This document shows, one piece after another, positions 42,604 through 51,366 of a stretch of 64,000 nucleotides of DNA. Source of the DNA: Nitratidesulfovibrio termitidis HI1. GTDB lineage: Bacteria > Desulfobacterota > Desulfovibrionia > Desulfovibrionales > Desulfovibrionaceae. The translations under genes and the position numbers were made by a program. Below the pieces are notes generated by a model. The model was not told the origin of the DNA. It saw nothing but the letters and a program-made list of their open reading frames with translations, and did not search any database. Location of the stretch: the NCBI RefSeq assembly GCF_000504305.1, contig NZ_KI632512.1, forward strand, positions 2,427,469 through 2,491,468. Direction: 5' to 3'. How positions within the stretch are numbered: position 1 is the stretch's first letter; each line of letters begins with the position of its first letter.

Positions 42604-43971
42604 ATGCACGTAAAATACCTGATCATCGGCGCAGGCCCCACGGGCCTTGGCGCGGCCCACAGGCTGGCGGAACTGGGCGAACACTCCGTGCTGGTGCTGG
42701 AACGCAACCCCTACGCCGGGGGGCTGGCCGCCAGCTTTCGCGATGCGGCGGGGTTCACCTGGGACATCGGCGGGCACGTGGTGTTCTCGCACTACGCCTA
42801 CTTCGACAATCTGGTGGAAACCCTGCTGAACGGCCAGTACCTGGAACACATGCGCATCGCGCGGGTGCGCATTGCCGAGCGCTGGGTGCCCTACCCCTTC
42901 CAGAACAACATCCGCCACCTGCCGCCGGACATGCAGTGGGAATGCGTGCAGGCCCTGCTGCCCGGCCACCGGCGCGAAGAAGCGCCCACCAACTTCGCGG
43001 AATGGTTCGAATACGTCTTCGGCGCGGGCATCGCCAAATATTTCATGCGGCCCTACAACTTCAAGGTCTGGGCCACCCCCGCCGAAATGATGAGCTATCA
43101 GTGGATCGGCGAGCGGGTCAGCGTCATCGACCTGGAAATGGTGCTGCGCAACCTGGTGCTGCAACTGGACAACGTGAGCTGGGGCCCCAACAACCTGTTC
43201 CGCTTTCCGCAACAGGGCGGCACCGGAGAAATCTTCACCCGGCTGGCCGCGCGCCTGGGCGACAAGGTACGCCTGAACACCGCCGTAGCCGCCGTGGACC
43301 CTGCCGCCCGCACCGCGCGCACCGCCGACGGCCAGAGCATCACCTACGACAAGTTGCTGACCACCGGCCCGCTGGACATCCTGATCCACGACCAGATCGG
43401 GGCGGGCCCCGCCGCCGCCATGGCGGGCGACGGCCTGCGCGCCGCCGCCGGGCAACTGGCCCGCAACGGAGTGTACGTGGCCGGAGTGGGCGTGAACGGC
43501 ATGCGTGAGGACGACACCTGCTGGATGTACTTTCCGGAATCCAACGCGCCCTTCTACCGCCTGACCAACTTCCACAACTATTCGCCCCGCAACGCGGCAC
43601 GGCCCGGCCACCAGCGCGCGCTGATGGCCGAAACCTCGTGGTCGGACCACAAGCCGGAACAACTGGACACCCTGATGGACAAGACCATCGAGGGGCTTGT
43701 AAACACCTCCATGCTCCTTCCGGACGAACGGCAGCGCATCGCCTCGCGGTGGTCCATTGCGGTGGACTACGGCTACCCGGTGCCCACCCTGGGGCGCGAC
43801 AACGCCCTGCGCTGCATCCAGCCGTGGCTGGAGGCGCACGGCATATACTCGCGCGGGCGCTTCGGCGGATGGAAATACGAGGCCGCCAACATGGACCATT
43901 CGGTCATGCAGGGCGTGGAATGGGCCGGGCGCATGGTGCTCGGCGAAGAGGAAACCACCTACAAGCTGTGA
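42604..43971 (+). CDS. FAD-dependent amine-oxidase-fold protein (protoporphyrinogen-oxidase-like)
   Basis: ATG 42604 with AGGA upstream gives 455 residues. The FAD-binding start KYLIIGAGPTGLGAAHRLAE is followed by VLERNPYAGGLAASF, and DIGGHVVFSHYAYFDNLV gives the second flavin contact. FRFPQQGGTGEIFTRLAARL is typical of the NAD(P)-binding amine-oxidase superfamily that includes UDP-galactopyranose mutase and protoporphyrinogen oxidase. Such proteins often occur with polysaccharide glycosyltransferases, as here. I would not assign heme synthesis. It is 160 bases downstream of the GT2 gene. Confidence 0.8.
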   Translation: MHVKYLIIGAGPTGLGAAHRLAELGEHSVLVLERNPYAGGLAASFRDAAGFTWDIGGHVVFSHYAYFDNLVETLLNGQYLEHMRIARVRIAERWVPYPFQNNIRHLPPDMQWECVQALLPGHRREEAPTNFAEWFEYVFGAGIAKYFMRPYNFKVWATPAEMMSYQWIGERVSVIDLEMVLRNLVLQLDNVSWGPNNLFRFPQQGGTGEIFTRLAARLGDKVRLNTAVAAVDPAARTARTADGQSITYDKLLTTGPLDILIHDQIGAGPAAAMAGDGLRAAAGQLARNGVYVAGVGVNGMREDDTCWMYFPESNAPFYRLTNFHNYSPRNAARPGHQRALMAETSWSDHKPEQLDTLMDKTIEGLVNTSMLLPDERQRIASRWSIAVDYGYPVPTLGRDNALRCIQPWLEAHGIYSRGRFGGWKYEAANMDHSVMQGVEWAGRMVLGEEETTYKL

Positions 43972-44008
43972 AGCGGCCGCCTGACCGGCGACCCGATTCG
44001 AGACCACC

Positions 44009-45079
44009 ATGAATGCACAACGCTACGAGGCGCGGCGCGAAACCCTGCGCGCCGCCATGCGCGGAAAAGGCCTGTCCGCCCTGCTGGTCAGCCATGCGGC
44101 CAACCGCTTCTACCTTTCCGGCTTCGAACTGCACGACGTGCAGCTGAACGAGAGCGCCGGGTACCTCATCGTCACCGCCGACGGCAACGACTGGCTGTGC
44201 ACCGACCCCCGCTACCTCGACGCGGCCCGCCGCCTGTGGCCCGAAGAGCGCGTGTTCATCTATTCCGGCGATGCGCCGGGGCAGATCAACGGGCTGCTCA
44301 AGGACAAGGTGCGCGGCGCCGTGGGCTTCGAGGCGCGCGCCGTGACCCTGGATTTCTTCGACAAGGTCTCGCCCGGCCTGACCATGGAACGGGCCGACGG
44401 CATGGTCGAGGAAATGCGGGTGATCAAGGAGCCCGAAGAAATCGAGCTGATGCGCCGTTCCGCCGCGCTGAACCACCGGCTCATGGAATGGGTGCCCACC
44501 GTCCTCGTGCCGGGGCGCACCGAGGCCGAGGTGGCCTGGGACATCGAAAAGTTCTTTCGCGAGCACGGCGCCAGCGAGCTGGCCTTCTCCAGCATCGTGG
44601 GTGTGGGCACCAACGGCGCCCTGCCCCACTACGCTCCCGGCGACGTGCCGCTGACCGAAAACTGCCCGGTGCTGGTGGACGTGGGCGCCCGGCTGGACCT
44701 GTACAACTCGGACCAGACCCGCACCTTCTGGGTGGGCGACAAGCCCGCCGACCACTTCACCCTCGCGCTGGAACAGACCAAGGCCGCCCAGGCCGCAGCC
44801 ATAAAAATCATGCGCCCCGGCCTGCCCGTGGCCGACGCCTACCGCGCCGCGCGCGCCCACTTCGAGGCGCAGGGCGTGGCCGCCCACTTCACCCACGCGC
44901 TGGGGCACGGCATAGGCCTTGAAACCCACGAGCCGCCCAGCCTGAACCCGCGCAACGAAATGATCCTGAAGCCCGGCATGATCGTGACCGTGGAACCCGG
45001 CCTGTACTACCCCGAATGGGGCGGCATCCGCTGGGAATACATGGTGCTGGTCACCGAGGACGGGGTGGAGATTCTCTAG
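44009..45079 (+). CDS. M24-family aminopeptidase (Xaa-Pro peptidase, PepQ/PepP-like)
   Basis: A 356-residue protein of normal length. The N-terminal creatinase-like domain (about 1-130) starts YEARRETLRAAMRGKGLSAL. The catalytic pita-bread domain carries the five metal ligands: VDVGARLDLYNSDQTRTF (two Asp), HALGHGIGLETHEPP (His), TVEPGLYYPEWGGIRWE (two Glu). It removes N-terminal residues before proline and acts in the cytoplasm with two metal ions. Its start follows the upstream gene by 37 bases. A strong terminator follows at 45106. Confidence 0.93.
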   Translation: MNAQRYEARRETLRAAMRGKGLSALLVSHAANRFYLSGFELHDVQLNESAGYLIVTADGNDWLCTDPRYLDAARRLWPEERVFIYSGDAPGQINGLLKDKVRGAVGFEARAVTLDFFDKVSPGLTMERADGMVEEMRVIKEPEEIELMRRSAALNHRLMEWVPTVLVPGRTEAEVAWDIEKFFREHGASELAFSSIVGVGTNGALPHYAPGDVPLTENCPVLVDVGARLDLYNSDQTRTFWVGDKPADHFTLALEQTKAAQAAAIKIMRPGLPVADAYRAARAHFEAQGVAAHFTHALGHGIGLETHEPPSLNPRNEMILKPGMIVTVEPGLYYPEWGGIRWEYMVLVTEDGVEIL

Positions 45080-45105
45080 CCCGACCAACCGCAACGCACT
45101 GCCTG

Positions 45106-45138
45106 CGCCCGGCCCTTGTGAAGGGGCCGGGCGTTTCG
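45106..45138 (+). terminator. Rho-independent terminator after the M24 peptidase gene
   Basis: CGCCCGGCCC and GGGCCGGGCG pair around a short loop, followed by TTT, 27 bases after the stop. Confidence 0.8.
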
Positions 45139-45316
45139 CGTCACAGGGGCAGGCGCTGGCGAGTGGCGGATAGAAGGCTGGCAGACATTGGGCATGAAAT
45201 GCGCACTACCATGAATGCCCGCCGCATCCCGCCGTGCCCATTGGATAATTACGGGACAAACTCTGGACGTTCTCTGGATGCGCGCCAGACGGGTGCCCAG
45301 CGGGTGGCAGGCAGAC

Positions 45317-45533
45317 TCAAGGCGAGTGGGCCCCAGCGGTGGACAAGCCCCTTCCTGGGCGTAACGGCAGGCGTCCGAGGGGGCACCTTGACACGGCGGC
45401 CATGTCGGGGCACCTCCCCCGTACCAAGGCGAGTGGGCCCCAGCGGTGGACAAGCCCCTTCCTGGGCGTAACGGCAGGCGTCCGAGGGGGCACCTTGACA
45501 CGGCGGCCATGTCGGGGCACCTCCCCCGTACCA
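45317..45533. repeat. Tandem duplication of a 107-bp unit
   Basis: Two essentially identical copies (45318-45424 and 45425-45531) begin CAAGGCGAGTGGGCCCCAGC and end CACCTCCCCCGTAC. Open frames run through both copies in several frames, but they are shadows. It lies in the 520-base gap before the DUF4911-like gene. The unit could be a young tandem duplication of an intergenic repeat. Confidence 0.9.
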
Positions 45534-45602
45534 GTGTCCATGCCCGGCATGTTCCGCAGTGCCCGCAAATTCGCATGGCCGCCACCATCCCCAGGAGACC
45601 CC

Positions 45603-46037
45603 GTGGCCCGCAAACGCCCCCGCAAGCCTTCCCCACCGCTGCCCCCGCCGCGCACTTCCGCGCGGCTGTATGCGCGCATCGCGCCCCGGCACATTGCCAT
45701 GTTCCGCTTTCTGCTGGAGGCACAAGACAACCTGGGCTACATGACCGTGCTCGACCGCGGGGTTGGCAGTGCCGGGAGCGCGGACGACAACGGTACGCAA
45801 CCGACCGGGCACGAAGCGGCGGCCCCTTCTTCTGGCGGCAACGCCAAAGGCTCCGCTGCCCCCGGCGCAGACGCGGTGCTCAAGATCGTCTTCTCGCCCC
45901 ATCAGGAGCGGGAACTGCGCGCCTTTCTTGACGGTATGCGCGCCACCATTCCCTTCACGGTTTTCGAATCGCCGCTGCGCGTGCGGGCCGTACAGACAGA
46001 GCAAGACCGGCGGGACGGCGCAGATTCCAGAGACTGA
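45603..46037 (+). CDS. DUF4911-like protein
   Basis: GTG 45603, four bases after AGGAG, gives 144 residues. The recognisable part is the N-terminal RLYARIAPRHIAMFRFLLEA followed by QDNLGYMTVLDR and, after an Ala/Gly-rich insertion of about 35 residues, VLKIVFSPHQERELRAFLDG. This matches a short domain common in sulfate reducers (DUF4911) that I remember as about 80-100 residues; here it is split by the insertion. Function is unknown. The start is chosen on the ribosome site; a longer frame through the upstream tandem repeat is unlikely. Confidence 0.72.
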   Translation: MARKRPRKPSPPLPPPRTSARLYARIAPRHIAMFRFLLEAQDNLGYMTVLDRGVGSAGSADDNGTQPTGHEAAAPSSGGNAKGSAAPGADAVLKIVFSPHQERELRAFLDGMRATIPFTVFESPLRVRAVQTEQDRRDGADSRD

Positions 46038-46070
46038 CGTTCCTACCGCCTGCCCGTGCACCACACGGCA

Positions 46071-46115
46071 AACGAGCGGGGCGCACCACGTAGGTGTGCC
46101 CCGCTCGTTTGTTTC
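46071..46115. terminator. Strong bidirectional terminator between convergent genes
   Basis: AACGAGCGGGGCGCACC and GGTGTGCCCCGCTCGTT form a 17-base stem with a five-base loop, followed by TGTTT. It separates the DUF4911-like gene from the convergent photolyase gene. Confidence 0.85.
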
Positions 46116-46143
46116 CGTCATGGCGGGTCGACTCCTGCCCTGT

Positions 46144-47676
46144 TCAGAACAGCGTACCCTGCTCCCCCGCACCGCCGCGCAGCGCCTGCATGCGCCGGAT
46201 GTACGCGCCCACGTCGAACTTGGAGCGCGCCCCGTTGTAGGTCATGGAACGGATGGTGCCCTGCACGGCCCGTTCGCCCCACGGACGATCGTGCACCCCT
46301 CCTGCCGACCAGGCGATGCCGGTGTAGCCGTTGCTGTCGCGGCCATCCAGAAAGTAGCGGTCGTTCAGGGCCACGGCCACGCGCACGGCGTCCTCGGGCG
46401 TGGGCGACCACAGCAGTATCTGCTTGGCCCAATACATGCGCAGGTAACCGTGCATGCGCCCGGTAACCACCATTTCGGTCTGGGCTGCGTTCCACAACGG
46501 GTCCGCCGTGCGCGCGGCGTCCAGTTGGGCCTCGTCATACAGGGCCGGGCGCGGGTCGCTCCGGTGCTTGTCCAGGGTGGCGCGCGCCCAGTCGGGAAAG
46601 CAGGTGACCGCGTCGTAGTCCTGGGCGTGCAGGCAGAAATTGTCGGCCAGTTCGCGCCGCACGATCAGCTCTTCCAGAAACGAGGCACGGCACTCGTCCG
46701 ACGCGGCCACGGCAGCCGGGCTGACCTGGGCCGCCAGCGCGGCCCGCTGGGCGGACAGCATGCCGAGGTGCAGGTACGGGGACAGCCCGGACACGCCACC
46801 CGCATTGGGATCATTGCGCAGGTGGTAGCGGTGCAGGCGGGTGCGGATGAAGTCGTCCAGAGCGGCGCGGGCCGCGTCTTCCCCGGGGATGATGTCCGGC
46901 ATGCCCGGCAGCGGCCCCACCTCGGCCACGCTGCGGTCCACGGCAAGGTTGTCGCGCAGGGACGCCCAGTCTACCTCGGGAACGGGCAGCGGCCACGGGG
47001 GGCCAGATACGCCGGACGCGCCAGGCACGGAAGGCAGCGGAGGGAGGGACGTCAGGAATTCCGGCAACAGGCGATGGATTTTCGGACGCAGGGTGCGGGC
47101 CGCGTATTCGCGCTTGGGCGAGGCCACCCGGCAGGGCACCACGTTGCGGCCATCCACCTCGTGCAGGGGACAGAACCCGGCCAGCCCCCGCGCGGCGGAT
47201 GCCAGCCACGCCCGCTTCACCCGCAGCACGTCGAAGTCGGTGACCACCAGCGCGGCATGCACCGTGCGGGCATAGCCCACCACCTCTTCCGGCGGATTGC
47301 CGCGCAGCACCACCAGGGGGATGCCAGCCACCGCCAGATGACGCTGGGTTTCCTCCATCCCGCGCAGCAGAAAGCCGAACTGGCGGATGGTGGCGCCCAG
47401 AAAGCTGTTTGCCAGGCACCACACCACGGCCAGAGGCACGCCCAGCCGGACTGCCTCGGCATGGGCGTGCAGCAGCGCCCAGTTGTCACGGGCGCGGTGT
47501 TCGCGATGCATCCAGTACAGCACCGGGCCACGGCCCGGAGCACCAGCACGATCGGCGCGTGTCCTCGAGGCGGCAAAGGGAGCGGGCGCGGCAAGGCCAC
47601 CGTGCATGCCCACCACGCGGCGGGGGTCCATGCCTGCGGGATGCCCCGGCGACCTGTACGCCTCGTGCGACGTCAT
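46144..47676 (-). CDS. Class II deoxyribodipyrimidine photolyase
   Basis: ATG at 47676, five bases after GGGAGG, gives 510 residues. The class II signature is clear: GLSPYLHLGMLSAQRAALAA, EELIVRRELADNFCLHAQD, MVVTGRMHGYLRMYWAKQIL and DSNGYTGIAWSAGGVHDRPW near the C-terminus. The N-terminal Rossmann domain begins VLYWMHREHRARDNWALLHA. The enzyme uses FAD and light to split cyclobutane pyrimidine dimers. Its presence in an anaerobe indicates periodic exposure to light and surface water, an ecological inference. Confidence 0.92.
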   Translation of the reverse strand: MTSHEAYRSPGHPAGMDPRRVVGMHGGLAAPAPFAASRTRADRAGAPGRGPVLYWMHREHRARDNWALLHAHAEAVRLGVPLAVVWCLANSFLGATIRQFGFLLRGMEETQRHLAVAGIPLVVLRGNPPEEVVGYARTVHAALVVTDFDVLRVKRAWLASAARGLAGFCPLHEVDGRNVVPCRVASPKREYAARTLRPKIHRLLPEFLTSLPPLPSVPGASGVSGPPWPLPVPEVDWASLRDNLAVDRSVAEVGPLPGMPDIIPGEDAARAALDDFIRTRLHRYHLRNDPNAGGVSGLSPYLHLGMLSAQRAALAAQVSPAAVAASDECRASFLEELIVRRELADNFCLHAQDYDAVTCFPDWARATLDKHRSDPRPALYDEAQLDAARTADPLWNAAQTEMVVTGRMHGYLRMYWAKQILLWSPTPEDAVRVAVALNDRYFLDGRDSNGYTGIAWSAGGVHDRPWGERAVQGTIRSMTYNGARSKFDVGAYIRRMQALRGGAGEQGTLF

Positions 47677-47703
47677 TCGTCCTCCCTGTTGCGCGCGGAC
47701 GCC

Positions 47704-48513
47704 TCAGTGCGTTTCCAGCGACTCCATGCACGACTTCAGGTCGCAGATCATGTCCAGCACGTCCATGTTGTGGTTGACGCGCCAGTAGAACTCCTCGACC
47801 TCGAAGGGCTTGGTGAGAAAATCGTTGGAACCGTTCTTGAGAAACTGGGCGGTAAGCGGGCCGGACCCCACCGAGGACACCCCGATGATGGCCACGCGGT
47901 CCATCTTGTGGCGGCCACGCAGTTCGCGCACCAGTTCGATGCCGTCCATGTTGGGCATCTGGTAGTCGGTGATCACCAGGCGGGTATGGGGGTTCTGTTC
48001 GAACACGGCCAGCGCCTCCACGCCGTCCCCGGCTTCCAGCACGCGAAAGCGCTGCACTTCCAGCAGTTTCTTTATCTGGGCGCGCTGGGTGCGCGAATCG
48101 TCCACCACCAGCGCGGTGATGAACTGGTTCTTGAACACCCGCTCCAGGCTGGCCACCATGGGGTCCATGTCCTGGATGGACCCCTTGAAGAAATAGTCCA
48201 CCACCCGCCGTTCGATGAACCGGCGACGGATTTCGTCGTTGAAGGTGGCCGTCAGCACGATGGACGGCACCTTCCAGGCCAGGCACAGGTCCACGGCCTC
48301 GCCGTCGGGGGCATCGGGCAGGTTCAGGTCGATGACGGCGATGAATATCTGCTGCCCGTGGTCGCGCAGCAGGGCCTCGGCTTCCTGTATGCTGTGGGCA
48401 ATGAGTGTGTCGAACTGGGTAAGCGCCTGGATCTGCTTGCGGATGATCTTGGACTGCACGTTGCTGTCCTCGATGATCAGCACCGTACGCGGCACTTCTG
48501 CGGTCATGTTCAT
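47704..48513 (-). CDS. Double-receiver (REC-REC) response regulator without output domain
   Basis: ATG at 48513 behind GGGGAGG gives 269 residues. The first receiver (about 9-125) has TVLIIEDSNVQSKIIRKQIQ, a phospho-accepting Asp in IAVIDLNLPDAPDGEAV and Lys in YFFKGS. The second (about 135-255) has ALVVDDSRTQRAQIKKLLEV, ITDYQMPNMDGIELV and DFLTKPFEVEEF. No DNA-binding, GGDEF or HD-GYP domain follows, so it probably works by protein contact or passes phosphate on. It is 27 bases upstream of the photolyase start on the same strand and may be co-transcribed with it. Confidence 0.87.
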   Translation of the reverse strand: MNMTAEVPRTVLIIEDSNVQSKIIRKQIQALTQFDTLIAHSIQEAEALLRDHGQQIFIAVIDLNLPDAPDGEAVDLCLAWKVPSIVLTATFNDEIRRRFIERRVVDYFFKGSIQDMDPMVASLERVFKNQFITALVVDDSRTQRAQIKKLLEVQRFRVLEAGDGVEALAVFEQNPHTRLVITDYQMPNMDGIELVRELRGRHKMDRVAIIGVSSVGSGPLTAQFLKNGSNDFLTKPFEVEEFYWRVNHNMDVLDMICDLKSCMESLETH

Positions 48514-48954
48514 GCGGCCTCCCCGGCGCGGCGACTGTCTGTGTGATGCCCGGATGCTACACGCTCGGCAGGGGGCGCGCAATGCCGCACGCGCTGGCCT
48601 GCATCGAAACCACAAAAAAAGAGCTTGTGTTACGGAGTGTTGTCCACAAACCGTACGGGTTTCCCCTGCGCGGCGGACCGATGCGCCACATGCGAAAGGA
48701 CGCTGAAGAGCGGGGGCAGGCGGAGAATGGACACGAAACCGGAAGCGGACAGGAGACGCCGCAAGCGGCGCTGTGAACGGGGCCTCATCCGGGTTCACAT
48801 GTACGACGCATTGGCCCGCGCAGCAGCGCGTGCAGCAACACACCGGGCAGGATCAGGCAAGAATCGGGCAGGATCGTGCCTACCTTCCAGCCAGTGCCGT
48901 GACTAGCTTGTTCGGCAACAGGGATTTCAAGGACGAAATGAGGATGAATGCACG

Positions 48955-50097
48955 ATGACATGGAACAGTCTGAAGCTGACGCGGCGAAAGATGATGCTGC
49001 TCATGGGCCTGTCATGCGCGGCGGCGGGGTCCTGCGCGCTCCGGCCCAAGATCGGCCCGCTTCCTGACGGGCAACGGCTGGAGCGCATCAGGACATCTCC
49101 CAACCATACGGGCGGAGAGTTTCACAACCAGTTGCCCACCGAACTCTTCACCGGCGAAGGGGGACGGGCGGCCTCCATGTGGGACTTCCTGTTCGTACCC
49201 AAGGACCGGCTGAAACCGGATCACCCCCTGCCCGTGCTCGCCACGGACCTGAGGGGACTGGCGGGGCATGACGGGTCCGTTGTCTGGCTGGGGCACTCGT
49301 CGCTATTCCTGCGCATTGGCGGCAGCACCATTCTGATCGACCCGGTGTTCGGCTCCTATGCCGCTCCGTTCTTTTTCATGAACAGGGCCTTTGCCGGAGA
49401 CTACCCGTACTCCGCCCATGCGATGCCCGAGGTCGACTGCCTGATCATCTCCCACGACCACTGGGACCACCTGAACCATGCGACGCTGACCGCCCTGCGG
49501 CCCAGGGTGAAGGCCGTCGTCTGTCCGCTGGGCGTCGGCGCCATTCTGGAGGAATGGGGCTTCGATCCGGCCATCATCCACGAGGCCGACTGGGACGAGA
49601 GCGTGCAAACAGGGCGTAACCTTACCGTCCATGTCCTGCCGGCACGGCACTTTTCCGGTCGCTGGTTCAGCCGCAACAAGACGCTCTGGGCAGGCTTCAT
49701 GATCGAAGCGGCGGGGCGCAGGGTGTTCTACAGCGGAGACAGCGGGTACGGTCCCCATTTTGCGCAGATTGGCGAGAAATTTGGCCCGGTGGATCTGGCC
49801 ATCATGGAAAACGGGCAATACGACCCAAGCTGGAAGAACATTCACATGATGCCGGAAGAAGCCGTCCAGGGGGCCATGGACCTTCGCGCACGGGCTCTTC
49901 TGCCGGTCCACTCCGGGCGGTTCTGCATATCCAACCATGCCTGGGATGCACCCTACGAAAGGATCACCGCCGCAAGCGTCGAAAAACCCTTCAGACTGCT
50001 GACGCCGCGCATCGGTGAGGTAATCGACATGGACAACGAGTCGCAACTGTTCGGTTCATGGTGGAAGGCCGCAAAACAGGGCGATGGCCGCGCATAG
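48955..50097 (+). CDS. Metallo-beta-lactamase-fold lipoprotein hydrolase (UlaG/NAPE-PLD-like)
   Basis: A 380-residue protein. The N-terminus has basic residues, a hydrophobic core (MMLLMGLSCAAAG) and a lipobox-like AAGSC, so it is probably a lipoprotein or Tat-exported. The MBL metal ligands are SHDHWDHLNHATL (HxHxDH), His in ARHFSGRWFSRN and Asp in YSGDSGYGPHF. SGRW and MIEAAGRRVFYSGDSGYG match the RomA/NAPE-PLD-like branch that cleaves phosphodiesters. GAGGAT precedes ATG 48955. The natural substrate is unknown. The 441-base region upstream holds no gene I can support. Confidence 0.83.
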   Translation: MTWNSLKLTRRKMMLLMGLSCAAAGSCALRPKIGPLPDGQRLERIRTSPNHTGGEFHNQLPTELFTGEGGRAASMWDFLFVPKDRLKPDHPLPVLATDLRGLAGHDGSVVWLGHSSLFLRIGGSTILIDPVFGSYAAPFFFMNRAFAGDYPYSAHAMPEVDCLIISHDHWDHLNHATLTALRPRVKAVVCPLGVGAILEEWGFDPAIIHEADWDESVQTGRNLTVHVLPARHFSGRWFSRNKTLWAGFMIEAAGRRVFYSGDSGYGPHFAQIGEKFGPVDLAIMENGQYDPSWKNIHMMPEEAVQGAMDLRARALLPVHSGRFCISNHAWDAPYERITAASVEKPFRLLTPRIGEVIDMDNESQLFGSWWKAAKQGDGRA

Positions 50098-50174
50098 GGC
50101 AGGAATCGGATAAGGCTGGCTGAAGGCGCGCCGGGAACACGTGCGCGGTGGATGCCGCCCCAGGCAGGGAACGG

Positions 50175-51152
50175 CTAGCGGACGCCCAGAAACATCCGGG
50201 TCGCCAGCCAGTCCATGACCAGGGCCGGGTTCACCGGGCTAGGACTCAGGGAAAGGGCCTCCTGCGCGGCGGCAAGGGCCTCGTCGCAGCGGCGCAGCCG
50301 GGCCAGGTCCATACGCTCTGCCAGCAGGCGGCCCAGGGGGTCGGCGGCGCGCCCGGCCAGCACGTCGGACAGGGCACGCTGGCAATGCAGCACCACGGCG
50401 GCGGCAAGCGGGGCATCCAGATCGCCCTTGCGCGAGGTGCGCGCCATCCAGCCGCCGCCGGTCTGGATGAATTCCACCAGCGCGTCCAGCCAGTCGCGCA
50501 CCGCCGGGGGCGGCGGGGCGGCATCGGTGGGCCAGGCCAGGGTGAGCACGAAACTGCGCGACACCAGGGTGGGCAACAACCGTTCGCGCTGGGGGGCCAG
50601 CAGCACGAAGCAGGTGGTGGGGCGGGGTTCCTCCAGCGACTTCAGCAGGCCGTTGGCCGCCTCCACGCGGGTGTGGGCATCCACCAGCACCACCACGCGC
50701 CTGCGGCCCTCGCGCGGGGGTTCGCCCAAAAGGCCGCGCAGCGCGCGCACGTTCTCTATGGAAAAGGAACCTTCCTCGGCGCTGGGCTTGTTGCCGTCCA
50801 GCACGATGAGGTCGCGGTGGCCGCCCCCGGCCATGCGCAGGCACGACGGGCAGGACAGGCAGGGGCGGGCGCCAGCGGAGGCATCGCCCGGGGTGCCGTC
50901 TGGAGCCTCGCAATTCAGCAGCGCCGCCCAGTACAGGGCCAGGGCCATGCGTTCCGGCGCGGTGCCGCCCTCTGCCAGCACCACCTGCGGCGGCGATGCG
51001 GCCAGCGCGTGCAGATGGCCCACGGTGCGCTGATGCCGGGGGGCCAGCAGCGGGGCCACGGCCTCGCGCGGATCTTGCGGAACAGGCGGGGCTTCTGCCG
51101 CAGCGGCAGCGGCGCGGCCTCGCTTGGGGGCAGTGGTGATGTCGTTGGCCAT
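50175..51152 (-). CDS. holB: DNA polymerase III delta-prime subunit (HolB)
   Basis: A 325-residue protein of the clamp-loader AAA+ type. The P-loop position is degenerate (VVLAEGGTAPERMALALYWA) as expected for delta-prime, which does not bind ATP. Zinc ligands appear as CLSCPSCLRMAGGGHRDL. The DNA-binding SRC element is replaced by SRS in TLVSRSFVLTLAWP. ANGLLKSLEEPRPTTCFVLL is the conserved sensor region. It loads the sliding clamp as part of the pentamer. It starts 214 bases downstream of purA on the same strand, separated by the purA terminator. Confidence 0.87.
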   Translation of the reverse strand: MANDITTAPKRGRAAAAAAEAPPVPQDPREAVAPLLAPRHQRTVGHLHALAASPPQVVLAEGGTAPERMALALYWAALLNCEAPDGTPGDASAGARPCLSCPSCLRMAGGGHRDLIVLDGNKPSAEEGSFSIENVRALRGLLGEPPREGRRRVVVLVDAHTRVEAANGLLKSLEEPRPTTCFVLLAPQRERLLPTLVSRSFVLTLAWPTDAAPPPPAVRDWLDALVEFIQTGGGWMARTSRKGDLDAPLAAAVVLHCQRALSDVLAGRAADPLGRLLAERMDLARLRRCDEALAAAQEALSLSPSPVNPALVMDWLATRMFLGVR

Positions 51153-51314
51153 GGTGGTTCCGATACTTGTGTGAAGCGGGTTCCGACCCGCCGGGCTGCC
51201 GGACGGGACGAACGGGCAGACAGACGGGCTATGCTACCCGAAGGCGCGGGGGGCCGTCCATGCCCGTTGGCGCCCCGGCTCCGCCCGATTGCGCCCGATT
51301 GCGCATCCGTCATG

Positions 51315-51341
51315 AAAAAGGGGCGGCCCGTGCCGCCCCTT
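51315..51341 (-). terminator. Rho-independent terminator of purA
   Basis: On the minus strand AGGGGCGGC-ACGG-GCCGCCCCT is followed by a TTTTTC tract, 26 bases after the purA stop. Confidence 0.85.
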
Positions 51342-51366
51342 CCGAGTGGATATTCCGAACCGGGAG

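Noticed and set aside
45763-48546. 927-codon plus-strand frame over the photolyase and response-regulator genes
   Set aside because: It is antisense to two clear genes and to a terminator. The amino acid content is His/Gly/Val-rich shadow sequence.
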